This document shows positions 11,060 through 20,723 of a stretch of DNA of 48,478 nucleotides, in pieces. This DNA comes from Byssochlamys sp. IMV 00236 (Eukaryota > Ascomycota > Eurotiomycetes > Eurotiales > Thermoascaceae). The translations under genes were made by a program, and so were the position numbers. How positions within the stretch are numbered: the first letter of the stretch is position 1; every line of letters starts with the position of its first letter. A model generated the notes under the pieces. That model was not told the DNA's origin. It searched no databases and worked only from the letters and a program-made list of their open reading frames with translations. Where the stretch lies: the NCBI GenBank assembly GCA_001931875.2, contig MSJH02000781.1:1-48478 (forward strand). Reading direction: 5' to 3'.

Positions 11060-11846
11060 TTAACGACGCAACTTAATTGCCCTTGTGAAATGCTCATCAA
11101 TCTGTTGATTGTATTCGGCCTGTCGTTCACCAGGTAAGCCATGGCCAGCTCCTTCAAAGACCTTGAGTTCAGCACCCAATTTATCTGCGAGGTAATAAGA
11201 GTTTCTGGGGTTAACGAGGTGATCCCAGGTACCCGTCATGACCAAAATCGGTATACCCGTCTCACGAATCTTTTGTAAGCGAGCCTCTGAGACATGGTGG
11301 GTCATACAGGCTGCCATTTGAGCCATATTACCCCATAATGTCTGTGGGCGGCTGCGATCCATGCGAGCCAACTGAAGGGCGAGAGATAAGTCCTGGTTGG
11401 TCTGGTACTGTTCATACTCTATCTGAGTTGGTTTGGCGGCGAGCCATTGGGGCGGGTACACAAGTGCAAGCGATTGACTGATTCTTTCTGCTGGGTCCTT
11501 GATAAAGATCAATCTTGGCAGAGTTGTTAATGCTCTCCACTATGGGTTATATATTCATTAGATTATACAAGTCTTTATCATCAGATCAACTTACAGTTGG
11601 TATCTGACGTCCTGCTGTTGTGCTTGTTAGTACGAGCGAGCTAAATCGCTCAGGCCATCGAGAGACAAGTTCAAGGGCAATCATGCCTCCCATAGAGACT
11701 CCATCAAGATGAACGTTTTTTGTCCAGCCAAAGTGATCCATTAGGTCAATCACGTCATGTGCCATTTGTGAAGTACTACGAATATTGGTACAACATTTCT
11801 GTAGACGGTTTTTTTCTTTTTACCTATATACGCCTTTGGGTGCATC

Positions 11847-11877
<31 letters not shown>

Positions 11878-12206
11878 AAGAGGGTTTGTATTAAGCAAAG
11901 AAAAGAGGATTTATAAGTGCTTACCTGATAATCCCATACCACGATTCTCAAATATCAATACAGTGTATTTACCTGTCTCTGCCAAGTATTTTGTCTGATG
12001 TTCCCAGGCAAGACAGGTTGTATTCAATCCTAACTAGAATGGTTACTGCTTTGGGTCTTGTAGAAAATTCAAAAATCCAAACCCATAATAAGAACAACAT
12101 GTTCTGGTCCATTGCCATGGAGTTCATAATAAATTTTTACTGCAGGATCTTCTCTTCCCTTGGCCACTTCAACGTAGCCCCTTTCTCGTTGTGTGGATAA
12201 TGACAT
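11060..12206 (-). CDS. Alpha/beta hydrolase fold protein
   Basis: Five exons (12206-12083, 12029-11925, 11845-11824, 11775-11595, 11539-11060) give 303 residues. The nucleophile elbow is GVSMGG with Ser111. The likely acid is the Asp in GTWDHLV (about 250), and the catalytic His sits in EGAGHGLPGE (about 277). HGNGPEHVVLIMG, ENRGMGLSD and LTSTTAGR are typical of the family that includes 3-oxoadipate enol-lactonase-like and other carboxylic-ester hydrolases; the substrate cannot be read from sequence. Exon 3 is a 22-nt micro-exon encoding DAPKGVYS. It is needed to fill the expected loop between NRG and TSQMA and to restore phase. No signal peptide is seen. The gene is head-on to no neighbour; VPS29 lies 117 bp upstream on the same strand. 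Confidence 0.9.
11846..11924 (-). other. Intron whose polypyrimidine tract is a (CT)n(CA)n microsatellite
   Basis: This is intron 2 of the alpha/beta hydrolase gene. Read on the minus strand, the sequence before the micro-exon is about ten CT units followed by about six CA units, ending directly in the CAG acceptor (plus-strand 11847-11877). It is the only pyrimidine tract available to define this 3' splice site. Confidence 0.75.
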
Positions 12207-12322
12207 TTAAAAAAAAAAGAGCGAGAGAGAGAGAGAAAAATGCTTAAATAATCAAAATCACATTAAATTATAATAATTGGCTAGTTCAAAAGGAGAAAAA
12301 AGGAACAAAAGACTATTGTTTA

Positions 12323-13070
12323 TCAAAGCACCTTTGTATCTTGAATACTCTTTTTATATTCAATCTTTTCCACCTTGACTTCATTATCAACCAATTTATA
12401 AACATAGGTGACGATATTGTTTCCTTGGATATCCATCAATACAAACGAAGGAATAGGATCACTTGATTGAGATATTAGTATGCTTTTATCTCATATGGTT
12501 AACAAATTATTTTTTACCTTGTATCGGGTATAGCAGAATATGCACCTGTAGCACTTCCAGGATTAATAAAGAATCGACCGTCAAATTCATACGCTTCAAA
12601 TTTATGCGTATAACCACTCAACAACACATCTACTTCCAACTGTCTTGCTATAATATTCAGAGCTTCTATATCACCTCGAGGTATTACCTGGTGCCCGTGA
12701 ATGATACCAATACGGAATTCACCTTCTTGAATCACCTTAGTCTGTGGCAAATCAACATCGTCAAACTCGCCCTTGACTGTGGTTAAATCACCAGCTATCG
12801 TTCTCAAGTACTGATGAGTCTCTTTATCCACTAAGTTGCCTGTACATAATATTCTTTGAATCTTGCCAGGAACCTAAAGTATCCCTATTGAGTTCATCTC
12901 TCTGTCTGGCGCACACATGTTATATTTACCAAGAGTTTTCTAAATTTCTCAGGCAAGCCATGAGTTCTGTAAGGAATATGCAGGTCTCCAATAGCTAACA
13001 CAAGCTTCACCAAAATAGAAAAGTTAGTGAACTGCTTTATAGTAATGTCAAGTAAGTCTTTACCACCATT
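12323..13070 (-). CDS. VPS29: VPS29, retromer subunit with metallophosphoesterase fold
   Basis: Four exons (13070-13065, 13004-12930, 12873-12518, 12461-12323) give 191 residues, close to the human 182. Retromer recycles cargo from endosomes to the Golgi. [48 protein letters not shown] and [17 protein letters not shown] are all family hallmarks, and the C-terminus runs [19 protein letters not shown]. The usual GHTHKFEA is GYTHKFEA here, so one of the His residues that line the metal site is Tyr; this agrees with the family acting as a scaffold rather than a phosphatase. The first coding exon is only ATG GTG. Its intron ends TTGGTGAAG after a perfect cactaac branch site, and the resulting N-terminus matches the family. 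Confidence 0.93.
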
Positions 13071-13839
13071 TGTTTTATATGCAAAATAGCAGTAGTAAAT
13101 AGCTGCTCGAGACAATTGGAAATTCACTTTCAGTAATGAAACATCATGATTGGATGTTGACTCCGCCGCAGGTTTGGCTAGTGTAATGATACAGGAAAGC
13201 TCCCCCTCCTTGTCTTCATTCCTATACAGTCTTTTCTGACAGTAATATCACACAACTATATGTGAACTGGTGTCTCACTAAGTCAATATTGGATATGACT
13301 TTTACGAGTAAATATCGCATTGCCCGGAATGTGTTGTAGCCCCAGGTCTTGACGTCTTTTTCTGAGATATATACAAAGTACACCAGGACTACTCAGCTCG
13401 CATAAGAACCTCTATTATAATGTGTACTCACTTTTTGTACAAAGGCCGAAAAGGGAAAAGAACTGTTGTTGATAGATATGACACAGGCCTGATGTATGAA
13501 TTATACTGTTCTTGTAAAAGGTGGCATTGATGATGAGAATCGGCAAGGCTTCTGATAGCTTGAAGCTAAGTGACTTTTGCAAGCTTTATTTGGCATTCTA
13601 ATAAATACATGCAATTACTTTTCTGGGTATACTGCACATTACCACCTCGACGTTATCGATAAAAACTACATATCTACCCTTCTGATAATTAATATTGATT
13701 TAAAAAAAAAATAATAAGACGCGACAAAAAACTAAGCTCTTTGCTTTTGTGCTTTCTTTATATTTGCCATACTGGACACACAGGCTTTCACCTGCTGCGT
13801 ATTTTTTGAAGTAATTTTTTTTAGCTTTCCATAAGACAC
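13071..13839. other. Intergenic, no gene seen
   Basis: This is the stretch upstream of VPS29. No conserved frame or RNA gene was recognised. It is slightly richer in GC than the repeat-poor flanks but stops occur in all frames. Confidence 0.5.
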
Positions 13840-14340
13840 TGTTGCCATCTCATCTTTCCATGACGGCTATTGATGAAGTCGACGACGAACTTCATTTCTT
13901 CTTCAATCATTTCGTCGTCGCATTCTTACGCTTTCCTTAGCGTGCTCTCGAGGGGCAAGTCCAAAGAGGGCTCACTGTCGTTGTCGTTTGTTTGCTTTCT
14001 GTATCGACGCTTAAGTTTTTTGTTGAAACTTATGCCACGGTCAAGCTGCTTAACAGCTTTGGACAAGCCGGGGAAGTGTTCAATGTCTTTTTTTTACTGA
14101 ACACAGCAGTCTTTCATTTGTGTCGCAAATGAAAATCAACGTTTCTACAAAGTTTTATTCTAACGTTACCTTCATGGCAACGTAGTCATTGGCAATTTGA
14201 TAAATTTTTATCAAAGGATCGTCATCGTATGGATGACTGACAGCACTCCGTTGTTGGCATGTTAAGAATAGCGCAATTGCTTCATAGCGAAATTGTCTTC
14301 TTCCTGATTGCCTGCTTTCAAGAAGATCTCTTTGAAAAAA
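13840..14340 (-). pseudogene. Decayed coding DNA of unknown family
   Basis: On the minus strand two blocks read like protein. The first (about 14335-14170) contains FFKEIFLKAGNQEEDNFAMK in one frame and, overlapping in the next frame, PLIKIYQIANDYVAMK followed by a gtaacg donor-like site. The second (about 14090-13844) reads DIEHFPGLSKAVKQLDRG, then LKRRYRKQTNDNDS, a stop (TAA at about 13934), then EEEMKFVVDFINSRHGKMRW and a terminal stop. Charged and hydrophobic residues are balanced and codons look used. The internal stop and the TAA at the would-be exon junction (about 14100) show it is broken. I do not recognise the family; a mobile-element origin is possible. Confidence 0.45.
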
Positions 14341-15275
14341 CCTGCAGAAATGTTTTGATACTGTTTCCTTCCATTATCTATCAAGTTTTACTAAAAGCTA
14401 CAAAACATGAGTTTTTTGTATTCTTCATAACTGACCTCTCTCTTTCTCTCTCTATTGAAAATAATAAGCCAGAAAGTCTTTGGATCTGCAAATAGCGAAA
14501 TGATAGTCCCTCCTTTTTTTTTTTCTAATAACCATTTTTAGTGATATCAGCAGTTTATTGAACCAATCCGAAACCTCATCAACACTTCCACCTCTCTTTT
14601 TTTTTTATTATTATCACAAGAGAAAATTTAAACAAGTTTAAGCTTTTAAAAATAGTTTCAGATGCAAAGTGGCTACTCAGTGTAACCGGTGCTATTCTTT
14701 CTCGCTTGCATTAAATAAATCAGGAGAGAAGATAAGCTCACTCTAGAGTAACAATTGAAAATGTATTGCTGAGTTCAGGAGCATCTATTTACACATGTAA
14801 AAAAGAGTGTGAAAAGGATGTGCTTTGTACTTTGTCACTTGACTTGTAAACAAGATGCAGTCGTTCTTTATTTTATACATGTTAAAGACGAATTCATTGG
14901 AACATAACAAAGTCATATGCATCCTTATTTACTTAAAAGGAATTGATAAGAAATAAAAAGGAGGGGAACGTGTGTTTAGTAAAGTGATAAACAAGTATAG
15001 AGCATGCATATATGATAGACCTGACAACTGAGTTCATAAAATGTGGGTTTGGTACTCCCAACAGAAGAAGGTCATCTGACGATACATTATGAAATGAGTC
15101 AATCACTGTAATAAAGATGACGCATGTTTGAATAAAAGTTCGGAATGGCCAGACCGAAGATGAATTATTTATTATTTGATCGACAATGAATGCAATAATA
15201 GAAGAGCTATGTACAAGAGAATAGAGAATAAAGAAAGAGAAGGAAGATATGTACATACACATATGAATTAATGAA
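14341..15275. other. Intergenic, no gene seen
   Basis: AT-rich DNA downstream of the Pcl-type cyclin gene. It has short T-runs and no conserved frame. The minus-strand open stretch at 14933-15310 is hydrophobic low-complexity sequence that overlaps the cyclin 3' end and is not credible. Confidence 0.5.
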
Positions 15276-15872
15276 TTAAATAGAAAGATCTTGTCGATGC
15301 TTGAGAACAAATTGATTCAAGTCTTGGTCATCGACCCAACAGTTGTATTGAATTAACTTTAAGAAGGCGCGTTCGAGTTGATAGATTTCTTTCATTGAAA
15401 ATAATCCACCACAGATTTCGTAAAGTCTTCTGTTGGTTAAAGTGTGTGTTGTCCAGGCTGAGTCTTTTAAGAATTTGGATGCTAATAATAATGCGCCAAG
15501 AAACATGCGATGATTTGTATCGTCACTGCCAACAGCTCTCTTTGGTAAGTTGGATTTAGCTCTTTGCAAGTATATCAAGGCGACTAAGAGAGTTCTGCAA
15601 TTGATGTCAGCTTGGTGAGTTACTTTTTGAACAAAGAAGACGAGTTCAGGTAATGATCTGCGTATGCTGGCGTTTTTAGGGTGGGCTGGTAATAAATCAC
15701 ATAATGTCATGGCTGTAAAGTCTATGGATAAAAGGTTATTATATGTTGAATATATTCATGAATCACTATTACCAATCAAGATAGAAGGTAAGCCTTTCCT
15801 TGTACATGTATTTGCTGGTTTATTGTGTGGACGAGTGATAATAAAATTAAAAGTGGGTGGTTGTTGAATCAT
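15276..15872 (-). CDS. Pho85-type cyclin, Pcl1/Pcl2-like
   Basis: Exons 15872-15773 and 15721-15276 give 181 residues, short but containing a full cyclin box. IRRSLPELVFFVQKVTHQA, CRTLLVALIYLQRAKSNLP, NHRMFLGALLLASKFLKD and ICGGLFSMKEIYQLERAFLK align with the Pcl1/Pcl2 group, where the GLF-x-x-x-E-x-x-x-xE motif marks the fifth helix. These cyclins bind the Pho85/CDK5-like kinase and act at G1 and in polarity. The start gives a short N-terminal extension (MIQQPPTFNFIITRP) before the box. The intron is GT-AG, joining ATTG and ACTTTACAGCC. The flanks are gene-poor. Confidence 0.88.
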
Positions 15873-17339
15873 GATTTAATAATAAAAAAAAGTGAAAGAA
15901 AGAGAGTCAAAATACACAGAAAGGGAGGAATCTTTATAAGCATGCAAAAGCCATGCTTGTGTCATTATTTTGTCTCCCTTTCATAATTTTTTTTTTTTGT
16001 TCAACAAAAACCTCCTTGCTTGAATGCCACACGCACACGCACACGCACGCATATACAAGTTGCTATCCTTACCAAAACCAAGCTTGTTAAACACATCTCC
16101 TTAATACAACTTGACATTTCATCTATACTCATGTAACTCCTTATAAGCGTATTGTTCTAGAGTGCAACAGGTATTTCATTCCGAGAGATAAGACCATTAT
16201 TTCCTTCTTTAGATATGCCGATGTCGAGAGAATAAAAGGAAAGACAGCTTTCACAAAGCATTGTTTACAGGTTTTGACGTTAAATTCAGTAATTTATCCT
16301 TTTATAAACTGTGTAGTTCGAAATGTATCACGTGCGATGTCTACATAAAAGTTGTCCATCAAACAATGAATAATAGAAGCCTCATTTAACTCTTTTGTTA
16401 AAGGCTTAGCTCTTTTAAATGATATAGAGTTAAAATAGGCTAAATGAAAGTAAATAAATATGCATCAAGCTTACAAGTTCTTTGACAACCTTTTAAAGGT
16501 ATGACAGGTATGCAAGAGTCTAGATTGAGCGGTGGTCATAAAAATGAGAGTTTTCATTTATGCATAAAGAAATATTTCTTTATTTTGTTGAGCTTTTTCA
16601 AATGTTGGGTTTTTTTGGGTATGTGTTCAAAACATTACTTTATTTCAGATATAAGCATGAAATAAAGACATGAGACCTATTTATAGTCATATAAAAACCT
16701 TGTATGAACCATGTTAGTTTGATTGTTTCTTTTATAATAGGCAAGATTTGTGCTTATTGTTTTTCTTTACATTCACTCAATATTGTTCCTGGACGCGGTT
16801 TTATTTTCTAAAAAACATTTTCTAAATAAATCAACGGAATACAATAAGCCGAAAGTTACACTTGTCATTTATCGGTCTCGGAGCAACCGATCACTCTTTG
16901 TCACTTTGATCTACACACGTTTTATTCTTTCTACACAAAGACCGACAAATGATGCAATTATGGTGTAAAAAAGTGATCTGTGCGGATTACATTTTCTTAT
17001 TAACTCACTTTGTATCTTGGTTACCAGTTTCTATGACAAGAGACATGTTTCATTTTATATTTCAAATAAGCAAATCTCTATTCATTCAACATGTTTATTC
17101 ATTTGTATTGCTTTGATTAAAACAAAAAGAAGCGAATAACGATTTTGGATGTTTTGGAGAAAGCTACAGAGCGAAAAAAAAAAGGTTTCCAGCGGACTGA
17201 CCCGCTTTCTTTCTGGTGCGAGTTCTCTAGTAACATGTATGTATTGTTAGATTTTAATCTTTGTTCCGTTTACTAGCCTAGTTTGAGCATAAAATATATC
17301 TTCATGTTACTACTTGTTATTATTGTTCCGCCTACCTGA
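15873..17339. other. Gene-poor intergenic stretch
   Basis: 1.47 kb of AT-rich DNA between the cyclin promoter and the mobile-element zone. It includes a small (CA)n-like stretch near 16030 (cacacgcacacgcacacgc) and A/T runs. No gene, tRNA or conserved frame was seen. A small hairpin at 17186-17201 (agcgg/ccgct) was noted but has no clear role. Confidence 0.5.
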
Positions 17340-17593
17340 ACACATTCGCGCCAACTGTCCTGATATGGTTAGACTGGCAAAACAGCGTGATTCTATGTAT
17401 GCCATCCACGCCTTCTTCAATGAGGCTATTTCCGACAAAGAACTCTGTTGCTCTATTCATAGGACGAAGCCTTCATTCTATTGTTCCTGAGTCTTTTGAG
17501 AGTAAAGCCATTTTAGAAGCTGACCAACTTGAGCAGTTACTTTTACTTTACTGGAAACGACATAATAAGCCTCAGACATGCGCTGGCCGATGA
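17340..17593 (+). pseudogene. Short decayed coding fragment, unknown family
   Basis: On the plus strand, one frame reads PEHIRANCPDMVRLAKQRDS and MYAIHAFFNEAISDKELCC, then stops. The next frame continues with VPESFESKAILEADQLEQLL and LLYWKRHNK to a TGA. The two halves join naturally if one frameshift is assumed near 17455. It lies just outside the inferred 3' end of the Helitron relic. No family is recognised. Confidence 0.3.
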
Positions 17594-17695
17594 ACCATCA
17601 TGATGGCTAGAGCAGATGTATGATATCACTAGATGATATGCCAAAACTGATCGTATTTAAATTGACACAAAGGAGGAGTTAATAGGGTTTATTAA

Positions 17696-17734
17696 CTAGA
17701 AGACTAATGAATAAAGAATAACGTCCTATTCATT
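17696..17734 (-). mobile_element. Candidate Helitron 3' terminus: hairpin plus CTAG
   Basis: On the minus strand an 8-bp stem (aatgaata / tattcatt, plus-strand 17706-17713 and 17727-17734, 13-nt loop) is followed six bases later by CTAG (17696-17699) and then T. Helitrons end in CTRR with a short hairpin a few bases before it, and insert between A and T. The position downstream of same-strand Helitron and Fanzor relics fits. The stem is AT-rich, so chance occurrence is quite possible. Confidence 0.35.
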
Positions 17735-17810
17735 TTATACTTACCGAGGCGTTAAGGGATGTACTGCCGTTATAGACAGCGCATTAAATCCAGGGAGCAT
17801 CGTTAATCTT

Positions 17811-19640
17811 TTAATGGTCTTTTGAAGGGGGAGGGCTTTCATTGTCGTGTTTTGATTTGTAAACAAAGATACCATATATATTTAACGCACTGTTCACATC
17901 GCGATTCCAAACCGTACCACAAGATTCACACTTGAGGACAGAGTGTACTCTTCGCTTTGATCCAGTAATTGAGATATTATTTAATTGTTTGGATTTGCAC
18001 TTGTTACATATCTGACTCGTTAAGTACTCGTCAACCGAAACAAATTCGCTCTCCTCCGTTGGATTGTTTGCATTTTCGTTTGATTTCTTCAGTAATACGT
18101 CTAGTAGGTGCAGCTCGTTTTCCTTTCATACTTGAATAAAAATAACCATTTCCGAACGCAATGATTCGCTTTCGTTGAGAGGAGGAAGGGAGGTCAACAG
18201 AAGGTAGAGGTACATGTTTGATTTTGTTTGAGTTTTGGTTTTTAGCGCCAGCTGTGCTTGGTTTGTCATATTTTTTGCTGTTGTCAAAGGGTCTTTTAAC
18301 AATTTCTTGAGTTTCTTTTTGCTTGTTGATATAAGTCTTGAACTTTAGCTTTTGAGACCTATGCCATACACAGCGTTATTAAAATACACGCCATGCAAGA
18401 GAGCGACATACCATTTATCTTGACAATAGTAGTTATGGATTCTTTGATAGTTTTGTAGACGTGTAGAGGCAGCTAGTAAAAATGAGGTCAAGTTTGAAGT
18501 TTTTAAAGTAGGTAATTCACTAATATACTTAAATTCGTCTAAATGACACTCTTGATATTCTTTTCGTCTCCTTGTAGCAAGATTGTAATCACATAAATGA
18601 TAGTATTCTTCCAAGCTTGTTGTTCGGACACGTTCATGTTCTGTAGAGTCAACTGCAGTAAAGATAGCCGATATACCAGGATCAACAGCTCAAATTTCTG
18701 CATCGTCAACGATATCAGCAAAATCCTTGGGTGTCTTTGGTTCTCTTCTAGGTTCATCTTGGATTGAAACAGTTTTCTTAAACATGAAGGATACAGCATA
18801 ACCATCAGTAGTGATCACATTTCTACGACGACAACATTTGTTTAGCCCAAAATAAAAGTCATGTAAGCATACGTACGTAAACTTCTTGGAACGTGAGGTT
18901 AAGCTTTTAAGTGTCTTGTAGCCTATTTTTGAAAAATCAAAGGCATTAAAATACCATAAAGTTAAGTCATTATCATTCTTTTGACCTGATTTGATCTTGT
19001 TGTCACATTGTTTGGCAAGCTTCCAGAAAGGTTGAGCATCAATCTGTAAACTCTTGGGATCGATTTTGTACAAGGGAAGTAAAGAAAAGTATCTTGATCC
19101 TTGAGGGTCAGTGTATTTGAGAGGCATGAAAGTCTTGTCTTGAATTCTTGCTTGCTGTTTTGATAAAGATTTGAACAGCATTAATATCCTTTTTATCAAT
19201 GTCCTCCAGTTTGCTTATTATTTCCAAAGCCTTGTTGGAATTGATAGCGGTCAAGAATAACCAAACTGGCATCCTTGACAGCACCGATGTCGTGAATTTC
19301 TCCATAACTTTAAAAGTAGCCTTCAGACTGTCAAGAAGATCACTGGTGAGTAACCAGCCCAAACATTCAAGGTTAACACGCTTAATCATTGCCTCTGATT
19401 TTATTACTACGGATAGTGTTATAATGACTAAACCATCACTAAAAGTCAAGCTAGCCTTGAGTTCGACGGCACAAATCTCATTGTTATCAAAATTAACTTC
19501 CGAAAATCTATTGTTGCCTGACCGACAAAATCATTGAATTGGCGAAAAGCTGCCATGTAAATTTCCTGCACGGTTTCGACACGAGAAGAAACGTCCAAAA
19601 GCAAAACTACGAACCGATTGCAGAACACCGATATGAGTGG
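17811..19640 (-). pseudogene. Fanzor (eukaryotic TnpB-like RNA-guided nuclease) pseudogene
   Basis: The minus strand carries a broken but readable Fanzor protein. In order: an N-terminal part (frame 19199-18693) with FSLLPLYKIDPKSLQIDAQP and RRNVITTDGYAVSFMFKK; a RuvC-I motif AVDPGISAIFTAVD (catalytic Asp codon at 18681-18683); a helical segment (LEEYYHLCDYNLATRRRKEY); IIAFGNGYFYSS in the RuvC-II region; VDEYLTSQICNKCKSKQL with the first zinc-ribbon Cys pair; and LKCESCGTVWNRDVNSALNI with the second Cys pair and the RuvC-III Asp (17898-17900). Breaks: a TGA at 18690-18692 directly before the DPG motif, frameshifts near 18380 and 18050, and at least one more near 19110-19200. Sequence from 19200 to 19640 keeps coding character in two further frames and may be the N-terminus. 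The order and motifs are those of Fanzor; type 1 is favoured by the Helitron neighbour. It is not functional as read. Confidence 0.85.
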
Positions 19641-19675
19641 CTTCTATAAAATTTTTTGTTAATTACTAGGGATTA

Positions 19676-20214
19676 TCAAGCTTGGTTAAGGATATGGGAT
19701 GTAAAATTATCCGCTAAAAGATTTAACAGCCTTTTCGCAATGTCATCGCACATGTCGCTGCAGTAATGCTCCCAGAGCGCCAAACGATTATTTAACTGGC
19801 TTTGAAGCAGCGCAGTAACAAATAGTCGTCGTAGGTTTGCGCCTGTAGCAAAACATTTTGCTTCAGCAAAGCACCTGTCCCATTCACGATCATCCTCGGC
19901 CAAGTGAAGAGCCACGCAGGCTTCTCTGAAGGTTGGGTACAGAATTTCATTGACCGTTCTTATGTCCTCAAAAGACTTGGGACCACGGACACTGATCAAT
20001 AAAAGACGAAGATAGTACCTCTCTCCTGCAATGGGGCTACAGTGGTACATTCTACCAATGGCAAAGCCTCGCTGGCGAGGGTGTCATTTCTTCCTCCTTC
20101 CGTCAAAGGCAAAATGCTGAGGGAGCTCGTAGTAGAGATACTGTCTACCATCCTCGTTTCTTGCATTATAATCAAAGAAGGCCATCAAGGTTGATTTGTT
20201 CCTTTGCAGTATTT
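19676..20214 (-). pseudogene. Helitron Rep/helicase fragment, broken
   Basis: On the minus strand one frame reads KSTLMAFFDYNARNEDGRQY and LYYELPQHFAFDGRRKK, then a TGA (20065-20067), then HPRQRGFAIGRMYHCSPIAG and ERYYLRLLLISVRGPKSFED, followed by YPTFREACVALHLAEDDREW, and ends at 19676. This is the linker region between the Rep nuclease and the PIF1-type helicase of Helitron RepHel proteins, which make these elements transpose by a rolling-circle-like route. The family normally has Trp at the TGA position (KKW). Both the Rep and helicase catalytic motifs are missing, so only about 180 residues of a protein usually well over 1000 remain. It sits directly upstream of the Fanzor relic on the same strand. 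Confidence 0.85.
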
Positions 20215-20260
20215 CTGTAATTAGTGTTGTTAGAGCGATATATATTAGAGTGATAACTCC

Positions 20261-20723
20261 GTGTTAGTTAAAATGAACGGAGCGATAAAGGTATGACTTT
20301 TTAAATGTAAATCAACATCGAGGCATTTTATTTAGTAACAAATTTAAACGAGAGCATCAGTACATTAGCCGCTGATTTATGACAAAATAAGCAAGAAAAT
20401 GATGACAAACATATTATTTCCCATATGTGAAATATTCAGTAAAAGTAATCATTATTGTATCTTACTCTTTAGTCTGTTGTAGCTTACCAAAATATACATT
20501 CCTTATTTGGCTTTGTTTCCCTTGAAAACCACCAAAGACCATGCCAAACTCATCTGCTGGATAAAGTAGTTCGTTTGTTGCATAAGATTACAGTCACAGC
20601 ATGTGCCTTTTCCGCTTTTTAAGGAAATTGGATATACCCCACACACACCTTTTTCTTTATTTCAAGGGCATTTTTACGTATCCTCTCTCTCTCTCTTTCT
20701 TTTATAAACATTATTTTTCATAA
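20261..20723 (+). promoter_or_regulatory. Intergenic region and promoter of AtuA-like gene
   Basis: 463 bp between the Helitron relic and the AtuA-like start. It is AT-rich with no coding frame. A (CT)n run (about 20681-20702) ends about 22 bases before the ATG at 20724 and is the likely transcription start zone. Confidence 0.45.

Larger units (their letters stand above)
17696..20260 (-). mobile_element. Degraded Helitron carrying a Fanzor gene (inferred extent)
   Basis: A RepHel fragment and a Fanzor pseudogene lie in the same orientation, 40-50 bp apart, followed by a possible Helitron 3' end. Fanzor genes captured by Helitrons and other eukaryotic DNA transposons are known, so a single composite element is the simplest reading. 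The 5' TC end was not found, so the left boundary (high-coordinate side) is arbitrary. Two separate elements placed next to each other by chance is the alternative. Confidence 0.55.

Noticed and set aside
17183..17232. Plus-strand hairpin agcgg/ccgct followed by CTAG as another Helitron end
   Set aside because: The spacer to CTAG is about 20 bases, longer than usual, and there is no plus-strand Helitron protein next to it; the relics are on the minus strand.
17811..19640. Reading the Fanzor gene as functional through introns at the breaks
   Set aside because: The TGA at 18690 has no intron-sized splice pair around it, and the frameshifts lack GT-AG sites that would restore both frames.
18690..20067. 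TGA read as Trp (changed genetic code)
   Set aside because: VPS29 ends in TGA exactly at the expected C-terminus, so TGA is a normal stop here.
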